Source: Corylus avellana (taxonomy: Eukaryota > Streptophyta > Magnoliopsida > Fagales > Betulaceae). From it: a stretch of 64,000 nt of DNA. Made by a program: the position numbers and the translations under genes. The stretch is from positions 22,807,850-22,871,849 of the forward strand of contig NC_081549.1 in NCBI RefSeq assembly GCF_901000735.1, written 5' to 3'. The notes under the pieces are model-generated. The model saw nothing but the letters and a program-made list of their open reading frames with translations. It did not search any database and was not told the origin of the DNA. This document shows positions 1 to 11,196 of this stretch, one piece after another. Numbering within the stretch: position 1 is the stretch's first letter; every line of letters begins with the position of its first letter.

Positions 1-397
1 TAACAGTTTGTGACCACTCGTTTCCAAATCACGTCACATGGACTGGTACATTATTTTCAATCACTATTTAAAGGGTCCACCTAAATTTACCGACCCAAGA
101 CCTAACCTCCACAATCTAGAAACGACAGAGGAAAATTTTCACCAAAATCTCAGCAGCTTTTCTGATTACAATAAGTACGTGTTTGATGTTTCTAGTGCAT
201 GTTACTCCCATCCAACTTTCACAATGGACTAGTCAAAGAAGGTAAAAAAAATATACTATAAGAAACTTTTCATCCTACTAATTCTACCCTTAATTTAATT
301 CCCTAATTAATTTAATTTTTATATATTATTATTAAAAATTTATTATTAATTAAATGATTAAATTTATTATCTTTTGTCAGCTTAATAATTAGAATAA

Positions 398-928
398 GGG
401 CCCATTTGGGAGTGCGATTTCAATAAGTGCAATTTTAAAAATTGCGTTTTTAAAAATTGTGTTTTTAAAATCTCTACTTTTTAAAATCGCATAGGCGTTT
501 AGTAAAACATACTAAAAAGTTTTTTTTTTTTTATCAATTGAGTATTTGGATAACATTAGTATATAATTGTGGTTTCATGACCAAATTACCAATAAGGATG
601 AACAAGACATAGAGGATAAAGAAAAAAAAAAAAAAAAAGAGAAAAGAAGGGTTTAAATATATTTTAGGTGGGTATTCTTGGTATTTTTTTCATTCCCGTT
701 CTAAAAAATGTAACTATTGCGCCAAATATCTTTTTAATAGAAATCGTGATTTTGTTTTAAATTCGCACTTTTTTAAATAAGCACCCTCTAATCAACTTAT
801 GAAAATCGCAGATTTTTTTGCGAATTTAAAATTTGCATTTTTAAAATCACAATCCCAAACATCATAAAGTTGCTATTTGATTTAAAATCGCAGATTATTT
901 TTTAAAAAACGCAATCTCAAACGCACCC
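398..928. mobile_element. Tourist/PIF-Harbinger-like MITE, copy A
   Basis: The ends are imperfect inverted repeats (GGGCCCATTTGGGAGTGCG at the left; the right end reads ACGCAATCTCAAACGCACCC, whose complement resembles it). It is flanked by TAA on both sides (395-397, 929-931), a 3-bp target duplication typical of PIF/Harbinger. The inside is built of short aaaatcgca-type repeats and has no coding potential. Its copy B partner is 9695-10213. Superfamily is inferred from the 3-bp duplication and the GGG termini. Confidence 0.7.
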
Positions 929-1376
929 TAAATAGCTTAACAAATAAGGGTATATTGAATTGTTATTTGTAGGATCAATATCTAACTCCAATTTGAGGAT
1001 AGAGATTCTAAGTGGATTTGTTGTCGGGACTGTTATATGAGTGTAGTTTTGCCTTAAGCCTTAAGAGTAGTCCAGATGATCCTTTGCTTAAACACTGTTA
1101 AAAAAAAAAAAAAAAAAAAAAATCTAAATTTAATTCTAAGTTTTTTTATTAAAATAAATTAAATTTAAACCATTAAAAAATTACTGTATAATTTTTTTTA
1201 ACTAAGCCAAACTGGATTTGGTGAGATCCTGTAATCTTTTACTGGTTGATAGCCTTGAAGGCGCTTCAGTAACTGCATTTAAGAAACTGAACCAAATGTA
1301 AAGCTCTGAGAAGGCAGAAAACAAAGCATTGAACTATTCCAACCACCAACTAATAACTTCCCTCTCCAATACACGT

Positions 1377-1385
1377 ACACGTGGC
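1377..1385 (+). promoter_or_regulatory. ABRE/G-box ACACGTGGC upstream of LTP gene 1
   Basis: The motif ACACGTGGC lies about 130 bases before the LTP start codon and about 25 bases before the TATA box. ACGTGGC is the core of ABA-responsive elements bound by bZIP factors (family knowledge). The same motif is present in gene 2 but absent from the promoters of genes 3 and 4. Confidence 0.6.
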
Positions 1386-1407
1386 ATCCATCCATAGAAC
1401 CACAAAT

Positions 1408-1417
1408 TCTATATAAA
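1408..1417 (+). promoter_or_regulatory. TATA box of LTP gene 1
   Basis: TCTATATAAA followed by CACTAGATC lies about 100 bases before the ATG. The same TCTATATAAACAC block stands at the same place before all four LTP genes, which marks it as the core promoter. Confidence 0.8.
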
Positions 1418-1517
1418 CACTAGATCTCAACCCCTAGAAACTCACACTCAAAGCAAGCATATTCAAAAGTAAAACAGGCCAGCCTACTACTCCTCGAGTG
1501 ATATTAACTAAACCACC

Positions 1518-2087
1518 ATGGCCAGCTCCTTCGACGTCGTTAGGCTTACTTGCGTGGTGCTCGTGTGCATGATGGTTTATGCACCGCTTGCCGACGCTGC
1601 CATATCATGTGGGCAGGTTCAAAGCAGCCTGCTCCCTTGCATTACCTACGTTAGGAACAACGGTCAGGGGGCTCCCCCTCCAAGCTGCTGCAGCGGGATC
1701 GTCGCCGTCAACAACGGTGCAAAGACCACAACCGACCGCCAGACCGTCTGCGACTGCTTGAAAAAGGCCGCTTCTGCCTTAAGCGGAGTCAATCCTAATA
1801 TTATTGCTGGCCTCCCTGGCAAGTGTAATGTCAACATTCCTTACAAGATCAGCACCTCCACCAACTGCAAAACGTAAGCTCCCTTATAATCTTGTTTTAC
1901 AAGTCGTTCATTTAAAACACGAGAAATGATACACAGTAGGATTGCTTAATTTTTTTTTACCTCGTACGGAAACTGAAAGATACAACCAAGTAAAGGAGGG
2001 AAGATGTATAGCATTAAAAAGTTTCTGCAAGGAAGTACACTGATTCTTAAATGGGTTTGTTGTTTTTTGTGTTGCAGCATCAAATGA
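1518..2087 (+). CDS. Non-specific lipid transfer protein, type 1 (gene 1)
   Basis: Secreted lipid carrier of the nsLTP1 family, which binds fatty acids or lysolipids in a hydrophobic tunnel and acts in the apoplast (cuticle, defence; several family members are pollen or fruit allergens). Exons are 1518-1873 and 2078-2087; the 204-bp intron runs GTAAGC...TTGCAG. The protein is 121 residues, ending CKTIK. Residues 1-27 form a signal peptide ending ADA. The mature part has the eight-cysteine motif C-x9-C-x15-CC-x19-CxC-x22-C-x13-C with TTTDR and PYKIS signatures. The ATG sits in ACCACCATGGCC. An extra Asp codon at position 6 (SFDVV) is absent from gene 2. If the intron is retained, the donor itself gives a stop (ACG TAA) and the protein loses only its last two residues. 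Confidence 0.95.
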
Positions 2088-4048
2088 GGTTGATGGAGAA
2101 GCAATATTTGAACCACGGGATGTAGTAGCTTGCTAGCATGAGAATAAAATGGGTGTTCTTAGGCGCCCATGCGTACGAGGCTCCTCACGTGGCAGTCATT
2201 AATGTCTAGTTGCTTTTGTATTTCATCATGTACTACGCACTTTTGTGCAATAATTAAATATGCTTGAAATTTACTAGCTCTCTGAGTCTCTCTCTCTCTC
2301 GTATACATACGTATGTGCTAAGTTCACCATATGGTTGACGTAAAAAAAGAAAGGATAAGATCACCTGAGCACGAAAGTTAAATTCTCACCAAAGTTTGGC
2401 AGGTTTAATTTTCTGATTGCGACTGTTTCTGGTGCAATATATTACTCCCATGCAACTCTTTTTCCTAACAAAAAAAGTTTCGTTTGTTTGGAAATGCTTA
2501 ACCCTTTCACAAAATAATTAAAAAAGACGAATTACAACCAAAAGAAAAATTTTGTATCAAATAGTATTAAAATATTAATTAAATACTTTTAGTAAAAGAC
2601 TCCAGGTTGGTGCTAACTAAGAGAGAGATACAAATTGCTGAAGAAAATGAATTCTTCTCCGACTTCAAGTTCATAGCCCAGCATTAATGACCACTTGTCT
2701 CGGTGAAAACTGAAAAGCTTAATTTCTTCTCTCTTAGCTAAACAAAATCCTCCGTCGTATATATCTCACCTAGGTTTGGCTCTTCTGTCCTCTCCACCTG
2801 ACACACCTCATGTATTTCGCCTCCCCACCTCCTTTAGCTACCTCTTTTTTTCTTCTTCTTCTTCTCTAGTTTTTCTAATCTTTTGTTTGGGTTATTAGAG
2901 TTTAGATTTACAGTATAAACCCACAACATCCACCACCCACCAGTGTCTCCTCCTCCTCCATTGTCAGCCTCCGCTCAACCATCCACCAAATGCCGCCGCT
3001 TCTTTTGGTCTCTTGCAACATATCTCTTCCATCACAGCCCTTTTGGCTCTTATTTGTGAAGCCCTTTTAGTCGACCAGAATTTTCAGATCTAGATGTGAA
3101 TCTTAAAAATATTCGATCATTATGATTTTCTATCTCACTGCCTCAAATGATGTCTCCTCTGCCTCTGTACATCTACTTCTTAATCTCTCCCGCTATAAGT
3201 TGGACATGAGCTAATTAATTAGTTAAAAATAGTTTCTTTTGTTGATATCCATCCACATTGTCCACTATTGGCCTCTTCAACCAACTTCACTAACATATTT
3301 TTTCGATTATATTGTCCGCCTTCAATGATCCTCTCCATAGCTATGGCCAGATTGTTGTCAAGATTATTTATATCTTTTGCATTTTGGGTTCATTAATTTT
3401 CTGTGTTTTGCGTCTATGATGTTTGTTTGTACTAGTTCTTACTCGTCTATTAAGGTACGAAAAGAATTTGATTAGGGACTCACCAGAGACATATGGCTTT
3501 CAAGTCTCGTATGTGTCAGCGTTCATAATTTTTTATCCTTATAAACTTTTGGAATATGTGATGAGTTAACATTATATCATAATAAAGATCTTGATGTCGT
3601 AAAATGATTCTAATATTTCACCCCCTCAATTCAGGAATTATTTCATATGTGCATGGACGGAACCAAAGAGTTTGATTGGGAGGCCGAGATATATGAAAGA
3701 GAAGGGAAAGTAGAGGAGAGGGGAGTGGGTTACCGTAAAGAAAATAAAAGAGGGGAAGTGGACCAAAATTTTTTTGGGGCAGGAGAGGGGCCAATTGGCT
3801 TAATTTTATTTTATTTTATTTTTATGAGGAATTGGGGGGCCAAAAACATTTTTAGTCAGCGGCCAATGGGCTATAAATATATATATATTTTTACTGCCTA
3901 AAATATTTCTTCTAAGAAATGGCGGGAGGCCATGGCTTACCCCAGTCCCCCCTAATTCCGTCACTGCATATGTGATGGCATGGAGCCTCATTTATTAATG
4001 AAAAATGTCATAATATTAATTAAATTATTAAATTTATCATTTTTTATT
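2088..4048. other. LTP gene 1 3' UTR and non-coding flank
   Basis: The first 190 bases are the LTP 3' UTR, with a block (gaataaaatgggtgtt, then ctcctcacgtgg, then tgctttngtatttcatcatgtac) kept in all four LTP genes. A pyrimidine-rich stretch at about 2690-2900 resembles the region upstream of gene 4 (about 20685-20880), so it is old shared LTP flank. No coding exon is convincing beyond this. Small open stretches at 3647-3901 lack introns, start context and family likeness. Confidence 0.6.
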
Positions 4049-4437
4049 GAAGAATGATAGGGACTCAACTTTTTTGCCCAACAAAAGTCTAACTTTTGCC
4101 TTATTTATTTTTTAAAAATAAAATAAAATAAAAAATGGAAAAAATGTTTAAAGCAACCCTATCTATTTTTTGTCTTTCTTTTATTTGGTATTTTTAAAAA
4201 AATGAAAAATGGTATTTTTTTCATAATAATGTCATTTTTTTTTAAGAAAATGTCATTATTATGAAGAAAAATACTATTTTTCATTTTTAAAAAAATACTA
4301 AATAAAAGAAAGGCCAAAAATAGATAGGGTTGCTTCAGACATTTTTTCCATTTTTCATTTTGGTTTTTTTAGAAAAAAAATAAAAGGTAAAAGTTGGACT
4401 TTTGTTAGGCAAAAAAGTTGGGCCTTTAGCATTTCTC
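4049..4437. mobile_element. Mutator-like foldback MITE, only in copy A
   Basis: This 389-bp element is flanked by a perfect 9-bp duplication TTTTTTATT (4040-4048 and 4438-4446); copy B has the single uninterrupted site at about 13714-13722. The ends are inverted repeats (GAAGAATGATAGGGACTC and the complement of CCTTTAGCATTTCTC), and the two halves are complementary along most of their length, so single-stranded copies would fold into one long hairpin. A 9-bp duplication with long inverted repeats indicates a Mutator-type (MULE-mobilised) MITE. It is the same family and the same length as 10644-11032. Confidence 0.9.
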
Positions 4438-4964
4438 TTTTTTATTAACTTAAACTTTGCGTTAATGGTGATGTAAGAAATAAGAGTAAAATTCATATTT
4501 ATTTATCTGATCATTTAATCCAATCTTATTACATTATGCATATGTAAAATTTAACTTTTGGTAGTTGATTTCCGTCTCTGATTAGATCCTGAAATCTTTA
4601 CTTGTTGATAGCCTTAGGCTTGAAGGCACTTTTATAAGAGCACTAGCAATAACTTTCTTTTGATTTTTCTTAAATTTAAATAACAAAATTACTTTTTACC
4701 TCCCTGGCTATCAACATACACTTCACAATACCTTCCTTATCTTTTCCTATATTATTAAAATATTTCCTTACAAAATACAAGTTTCATACCTATTCAGCTA
4801 TTCTCCAATTTTTTACAAAATTCCAACACAATCCCTAATGAAAGACAAAAAGATGAAAGAGAATATAAAAATATATAAATGTTTATATTAAAATAATGTA
4901 TAGAGAAGCTATTTTGGTTCCCTACACATTAGGTAGCACTGTAGCACTTCTAATCTTTATAGAA

Positions 4965-5717
4965 CACAACAAAAATTCAAGGGTTTTGTGACTCACATAT
5001 AATGACTTTTTGGCCCAAAAATGTCATTACATGGTTTGTAACGTTTAAATAGTGATTTTTCAAAAAGGCAAAAAAGTGTGTAGACAAGAAAATGGGATAG
5101 TGTCGTTTGAACGGTGAAAACGACACTATGTGGTGCCATTTTCAGCAAAACCCGTTTGAATAGTGCACGTCCCCTTCGAAAATGTACCGTTTTGCACTAT
5201 TCAAACGTCACTACCCTTTAAAAATTATTAAAAAAAAAATGTTTTTTACCAAAATAATATATATATATTTGAAAATATTTAATTTTTTTCAAATAAAATT
5301 TGAATTAAAAAATTTAGAGGCCCATGTTGGGAGTGGGCCACCCCCAGCCTTGAGGGTGGCCCACGAGCCATGCCTTCCCCACATGCCGGCAGTCACCTAA
5401 AAACTTATTTTAGAAAGAAAAACTCAAGTGTGTTGGGTGAAAGTGAAATTTTTTTTGAAGTTTTTGAGTGTAGACTATGGGTGGTTGTTTTAAATGTAAA
5501 AATATTGGGTGCCAATATTTTTAAATTTTGATATGTTTTACTGTTATAATGTCACTATAATTTACACGCGATTAGTGATGTGTTAATAGCAACTAATATT
5601 CATGAGTCACTATCGCGTGTGATTAGTGATGTTTAAACAATTAAAAAGTTACAATTTAATAACATTTTCTAAAAATGTCACTATTCAAAGTCATTAAACC
5701 CTTGAATTTTTGTAGTG
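4965..5717. mobile_element. Non-autonomous CACTA-like (En/Spm) element, copy A
   Basis: The left end reads CACAACAAAAATTCAAGGGT and the right end is the complement of CACTACAAAAATTCAAGGGT, the classic CACTA terminus. Flanking triplets GAA and AAA fit a 3-bp duplication with one change. The inside has internal inverted repeats around CGTTTGAATAGTGC / GTGTCGTTTGAACGG and a GC-rich hairpin (about 5325-5375, GTGGGCCACCCCC). It has no transposase. The copy B partner is 14243-15007. Confidence 0.8.
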
Positions 5718-5765
5718 AAAGCTCCTGCATGTGACTTTTGTGGGTTTTTTTTTTTTTTTTTAGAG

Positions 5766-5770
<5 letters not shown>

Positions 5771-5807
<37 letters not shown>
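5771..5807. repeat. (AT)n microsatellite, copy A
   Basis: Pure AT dinucleotide run just after a poly-T tract; its partner in copy B (about 15061-15099) is slightly longer. A similar AT-run length difference lies inside the CACTA element (about 5260 against about 14537). Confidence 0.9.
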
Positions 5808-5809
<2 letters not shown>

Positions 5810-6760
5810 AAAAGAAATAAGTTATAAGGTGTTTCTTATCCTCTAAGTGCATTTATGTGGCGTTTGGTTAAGGAGATCTCATATTTCTTTTAGCATCCAC
5901 ATTTTTAGAAATGTGATGCATGAGAATTTGAATTCTCGGGAATTGAATGTGACTTACCCACTTTTGGAAATTATTAGAAATTTAATAATATTTCCGAGAA
6001 TATGAGATTCTCATATTTAGTTTATTCTTAAGTACCCTATATGAATTATTTATACTAATTGTCAAAATATCCTTATATTTCTCTCAAGATGTTGTTTGTC
6101 ACAAAAGGATGTAAAATTGAGGTTCAATATAGTACTATATGTATTTTTTTTTTTTTTTAATTTTAGAGCAAACAATAAACTTAGCGCCCAAGATGAATGT
6201 TATAAGCATGCATTCTAATAAACGATTTCAATCTATGCGACAAAAATTTTCAACAAACACAACGCATTGAAGATCACCAAGCAGAAATATACACCCACAT
6301 TTGCAAGAAATAGTTTCTAGCAAACCAAACAGAACTTACAGAAAAACATTTAATAGTGGGAACGATTGAAAAGGACGCAAAGCACCAAATCACTGATAAG
6401 CAAGAGTAGAGGAAAAAAAAAAAAAACTTAACAGCGCAATCATTTGTTCATTTTCTTGGTTGAAATAATTATTACCCCCTAATTAATCAGTAGGAACCCA
6501 ACTTTACTAGACCAAATTTATAAATAAAATAATTGGCACAAAAACAAAAAAGCAAGCTTACTGAGAAAGCAAACTTATGAGTGGTCATGCCAAGAACAAT
6601 TTATTAGAGAAGGGAAAATAGTGGGGACAATAGCAAAAAAGCAAAGCTTACGAAAAAACAGGTTTGAGGATTAAGAAAGCTTAAGGATTACGAGGACGAT
6701 TAGCACACTTATAAAAAATGATAAAGTAGGGTAGTTTTGTTCATTTAAGGTAACAAAAAC

Positions 6761-6860
6761 NNNNNNNNNNNNNNNNNNNNNNNNNNNNNNNNNNNNNNNN
6801 NNNNNNNNNNNNNNNNNNNNNNNNNNNNNNNNNNNNNNNNNNNNNNNNNNNNNNNNNNNN
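6761..6860. other. Assembly gap of 100 N
   Basis: Exactly 100 N. This is a customary placeholder for a gap of unknown size. It cuts copy A inside a repeat that continues in copy B (about 15153-16147), and the sequence to its right (6861 on) does not continue copy A. Confidence 0.99.
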
Positions 6861-9179
6861 TCTAACTTAATTTACACATTTAATAAGTAAACAATATCAA
6901 ATAATCAATATGCAACTTAATAAACATGAAATGGAGGCTAACGTTTTGAGATTATACCTCATGATTGTGTTGATTCCTCCTTCTTAGCCTCAAGAAACCA
7001 AAACAAAATGGCTCCTTTTATACTCTCTCTCAAGAAAGGTTGAGCAAATGAGTTATATGTTAAAGTCTTAATTAATGATTAAATTTATTTATTTCTATTA
7101 ATTCAAGCTTATGAAGAAAGTAATGATTCAAATGATATTAAAGCTAAAGATCATGTAATCGAACATTGACTCTGTCATTTACATTATATTTCAATTAAAT
7201 ATTTCAAATTTAACACTATAGAGTTTATGGGGTTTTTGTTAGCAAAATCTAGTATTTTATTTTGGATGAATTGATTTCGCATGTTAGTATGACACCAATT
7301 GATTAATGTCAGTGATGTGGCATTAATTAATTGAACACCTTTCGGGTAGTGATTGATTGCCCCTTCAAAATTTTGATATTTTCAAGACTCAACTGATGAA
7401 ATTATTATATATTAATCATATCTTTGATTATTTTACGGCATTTCATTATTTGTTTTGTCCATTTTTATAAGACTATTTTTTGAAACAAGAATGTTACAAA
7501 TTTGATTCGGATGATTTTAATATTTTCCCTTTGATTATTAAGGTTAATTACATGTTACATAATTAAGGGTTAATTGTTTAGAGTATTACAATAACTCTTT
7601 TCTTTTTCCTTGGTGACAGATTTCCCTTGTTGCCTAATGAGAGCCTTCTCTTCCTCTCCTATGAGTAGGAGTACCCAGAGAGGAGGGACAAGGGAAGAAG
7701 GAGAAAGTAGCTCCGCCTCTGTCGTTCTCCCCATCTCCTCTTCTCCTTTTTCTTCTTTGCAGGTTGATAGACAAGGCTCATCTTGGATGACAAATTATTT
7801 GCTCCCTCCTCCAATCTCTTTGGCCTACTTTCCTCCTCCATTACACGTGTGTTCTACATGCTTCCCCAACAAAAATGGATTTACTTTATTAGCCATTATA
7901 ATTTATAGGGAGTGGCTCGTGGCCACCTTTTCTGATATGGGAGTGGCTCCACCCATGCTTTTAATTAAGAGCTGGTTGCTAGCCACCTTTTTATTTTTAT
8001 TTTTTTTAGAAATGACACTACTGTAATGTTGTGTAGTGATGTATCAAAACAGCTCTTGTTTATTATGGATGATTATAAAGTGATAAGTAGATCTATTTGA
8101 AAAATAGATATCTTTAAAGTTTTATTTGTTAAAATTAGAAATGAATGGTTAAATTGAAATTGTGTGAAAATTTTGGAAATAATTTATTTTTTTTATTAAA
8201 AAAAAGTTAGATAAAATATACTTTACCCTAGTGTTTTTTGAGTGCTATATATATTGTCCCAATAGAATATGAAATGGGAAAAATATATTTTAAAGAAATG
8301 TTACGGATAAATAAAATTTTTATATTTAATCCATAGTTTTTTTTATAAATTCAATACATCAGCTTAGCATTTCTCTATATTTTATTATCTAAATTGAATT
8401 TAATTGCATCTGTTTTAAATGACTTGACAACCCATTCCTCTTGCGGTCAGTTACTGTTGATTTGATATTGAGTTAATGCTCTGTCTTTTTTATAAAGATT
8501 TCCTATAGTAAAATTCTTAAATGATGTAAAAGATAACATAAAAAATGCAAAAAGATAACGTATTATTAATGAGAATTGAATATATTTTTATAAAGTTATA
8601 GTATTTTGTATTGGAAATTTTTTTTAAAGAAAAAAGTATTTTAGTTTATAGAAGAAAAAGCCTTATGGAATGATTTTTTTTTTTTTTTTTAGTCTTGATA
8701 GTAAATTACCTTTTTAATAGATATAATTTTTCAAGCGGTACTATGCCAAATTGTTTTTTATTTACAAAAAAGGCATAAATTCACATAAATTTAAAATCAA
8801 CTATTTTTAAAAAATTGTAGAATATCTTATCCTGTCTGCCTTTTTCTTCATTGTAATTTCACGTGGTAGTTTCCAGGTAGATCCAGAATTTGCCAGGTAG
8901 GTCTATTATAGGAAGGATAGATTTGACTTCGGGAGAAGAAGGATGTAGAACTTTTCATTTTACACGTTGATATCATGATATGACATCTATCGGGTTCTTT
9001 TTTTTTTTTTTTAAATGGCATGCAATATAAAAGTAAAAGTAAAAGTAATTTTTAATGTTCTAAGATTTATTTATGTGTTGTACTTGTATTTGTTTGTACT
9101 TGTACTTTATTTTTTTTTTTTTTTGTTAAAAGTACGTAATAAATTATCCTAAAAAAAATATATTGCCAAACTAACCCTC

Positions 9180-9210
<31 letters not shown>

Positions 9211-9297
9211 TTCACTTTTGTTCTTTCTACCGTCCAATTAATTGAAATTGATGAGCCAAGCACTTCCCCGACAGACGGCACTTAGTTAGAGGCAGCT
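6861..9297. other. Unique spacer between the gap and copy B, no gene seen
   Basis: AT-rich sequence with poly-T runs and a (CT)n tract at about 9180-9207. The longest open stretch (7610-8026) is low-complexity (Ser/Pro/Leu-rich), has no family likeness and overlaps an antisense open frame, so I do not call it a gene. If copies A and B are alleles, this spacer should match the DNA left of position 1. Confidence 0.55.
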
Positions 9298-9694
9298 TAA
9301 CAGTTTGTGACCACTTGATTCCAAATCACGTCACATGGACTGGTACATTATTTTCAATCACTATTTAAAGGGTCCACCTAAATTTACCGACCCAAGACCT
9401 AACCTCCACAATCTAGAAACGACAGAGGAAAATTTTCACCAAAATCTCAGCAGCTTTTCTGATTACAATAAGTACGTGTTTGATGTTTCTAGTGCATGTT
9501 ACTCCCATCCAACTTTCACAATGGACTAGTCAAAGAAGGTAAAAAAAATATACTATAAGAAACTTTTCATCCTACTAATTCTACCCTTAATTTAATTCCC
9601 TAATTAATTTAATTTTTATATATTATTATTAAAAATTTATTATTAATTAAATGATTAAATTTATTATCTTTTGTCAGCTTAATAATTAGAATAA

Positions 9695-10213
9695 GGGCTC
9701 ATTTGGAAGTGTGATTTTAATAAATGCAATTTTAAAAATTGCGTTTTTAAAAATTGTGTTTTTAAAATTTCTACTTTTTAAAATCGCATAGACGTTTGGT
9801 AAAACATACTAAAAAGTTTTTTTTTTATCAATTGAGTATTTGGATAACATTAGTATATAATTGCGGTTTCATGACCAAATTACAAATAAGGATGAAGAAG
9901 ACATAGAGGATAAAGAAAAAAAAAAGAAAAGAAGGGTTTTAATATATTTTAGGTGGGTATTCTTGGTATTTTTTTCATTCCCGTTCTAAAAAATGTAACT
10001 ATTGCGCCAAATATCTTTTTAATAGAAATCGTGATTTTGTTTTAAATTCGCACTTTTTCAAATAAGCATTCTCTAATCAGCTTATGAAAATCGCAGATTT
10101 TTTTACGAATTTAAAATTTGCGTTTTTAAAATCGCAATCTCAAACATCCTAAAGTTGCGATTTGATTTAAAATCGCAGATTATTTTTTAAAAAACGCAAT
10201 CCCAAACGCACCC
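9695..10213. mobile_element. Tourist/PIF-Harbinger-like MITE, copy B
   Basis: Partner of 398-928 with the same TAA flanks. By eye it differs from copy A at about 20 or more bases, mostly C/T and G/A transitions, while the DNA on either side is nearly unchanged. Confidence 0.7.
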
Positions 10214-10643
10214 TAAATAACTTAACAAATAAGGGTATATTGAATTGTTATTTGTAGGATCAATATCTAACTCCAATTTGAGGATAGAGATTCTAAGTGG
10301 ATTTGTTGTCGGGACTGTTATATGAGTGTAGTTTTGCCTTAAGCCTTAAGAGTAGTCCAGATGATCCTTTGCTTAAACACTGTTAAAAAAAAAAAAAACA
10401 ATCTAAATTTAATTCTAAGTTTTTTTTATTAAAATAAATTAAATTTAAACCATTAAAAAATTACTGTATAATTTGTTTTTACTGTGCCAAACTGGATTTG
10501 GTGAGATCCTGTAATCTTTTACTGGTTGATAGCCTTGAAGGCGCTTCAGTAACTGCATTTAAGAAACTCAACCAAATGTAAAAGCTCTGAGAAGGCAGAA
10601 AACAAAGCATTGAACTATTCCAACCACCAACTAATAACTTCCC

Positions 10644-11032
10644 GATAAATGCTAAAAGTTTAACTTTTTTGCCCAACAAAAGTCCAACTTTTACCTTTTA
10701 TTTTTTTTCTAAAAAAAACAAAATAAAAAATAGAAAAAATGTCTGAAGCAACCCTATCTATTTTTTTGCCTTTCTTTTATTTAATATTTTTTTAAAAATG
10801 AAAAATAGTATTTTTCTTCATAATAATGACATTTTTTTGAAAAAAATGACATTATTATGAAAAAAATGCCAATTTTCATTTTTAAAAAAATACCAAATAA
10901 AAGAAAGACAAAAAATAGATAGGGTTGCTTCAAACATTTTTTCCATTTTTTATTTTATTTTATTTTTTAAAATTAAATAAGGCAAAAGTTGGACTTTTGT
11001 TGGACAAAAAAGTTGGGTCCCTATCATTCCTC
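10644..11032. mobile_element. Mutator-like foldback MITE in the LTP gene 2 promoter, only in copy B
   Basis: This 389-bp element has a perfect 9-bp duplication TAACTTCCC (10635-10643 and 11033-11041); copy A has the single site at about 1355-1363. The ends are inverted (GATAAATGCTAAAAG and the complement of GTCCCTATCATTCCTC), then nearly identical inverted arms around CCCAACAAAAGTCCAAC. It sits 155 bases before the ATG of LTP gene 2 and about 23 bases before its ABRE, so all sequence further upstream is moved away by 398 bp. Confidence 0.92.
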
Positions 11033-11055
11033 TAACTTCCCTCTCCAATACACGT

Positions 11056-11064
11056 ACACGTGGC
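11056..11064 (+). promoter_or_regulatory. ABRE/G-box ACACGTGGC upstream of LTP gene 2
   Basis: Same motif and spacing to TATA box and ATG as in gene 1, but now with a MITE end only about 23 bases upstream. Confidence 0.6.
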
Positions 11065-11196
11065 ATCCATCCATAGAACCACAAATTCTATATAAACACT
11101 AGATCTCAACCCCTAGAAACTCACACTCAAAGCAAGCATATTCAAAAGTAAAACAGGCCAGCCTACTACTCCTCGAGTGATATTAACTAAACCACC

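Larger units (their letters stand above)
1..6760. repeat. Large direct repeat, copy A (LTP segment)
   Basis: This stretch is repeated almost base for base at 9298-16050. The shared order is a 64-codon open stretch, a Tourist-like MITE, an LTP gene, about 2 kb of shared 3' flank, a CACTA-like element, an (AT)n tract and the start of a further repeat. By eye I see about six substitutions and one 3-bp indel over 1420-3640. Copy A alone carries the 389-bp MITE at 4049-4437; copy B alone carries the one at 10644-11032. Copy A is open at the window edge on the left and ends at the N gap on the right, so its true length is unknown. Confidence 0.97.

Noticed and set aside
38..232. 64-codon open frame, identical in copy B (9335-9529)
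   Set aside because: Its conservation follows from the recent duplication. It has no family likeness, no intron support and an unremarkable start context, and it resembles non-coding LTP flank.
3647..3901. 84-codon open frame repeated at 13323-13577
   Set aside because: Low-complexity, ends in AT-rich repeats; duplicated only because the whole segment is.
7610..8026. 138-codon open frame in the spacer after the gap
   Set aside because: Starts at a non-ATG codon, has low-complexity Ser/Leu composition, overlaps an antisense frame and has no recognisable domain.
10479..10679. Antisense frame across the MITE junction before LTP gene 2
   Set aside because: Half of it is MITE sequence inserted after the duplication, so it cannot be an old gene.
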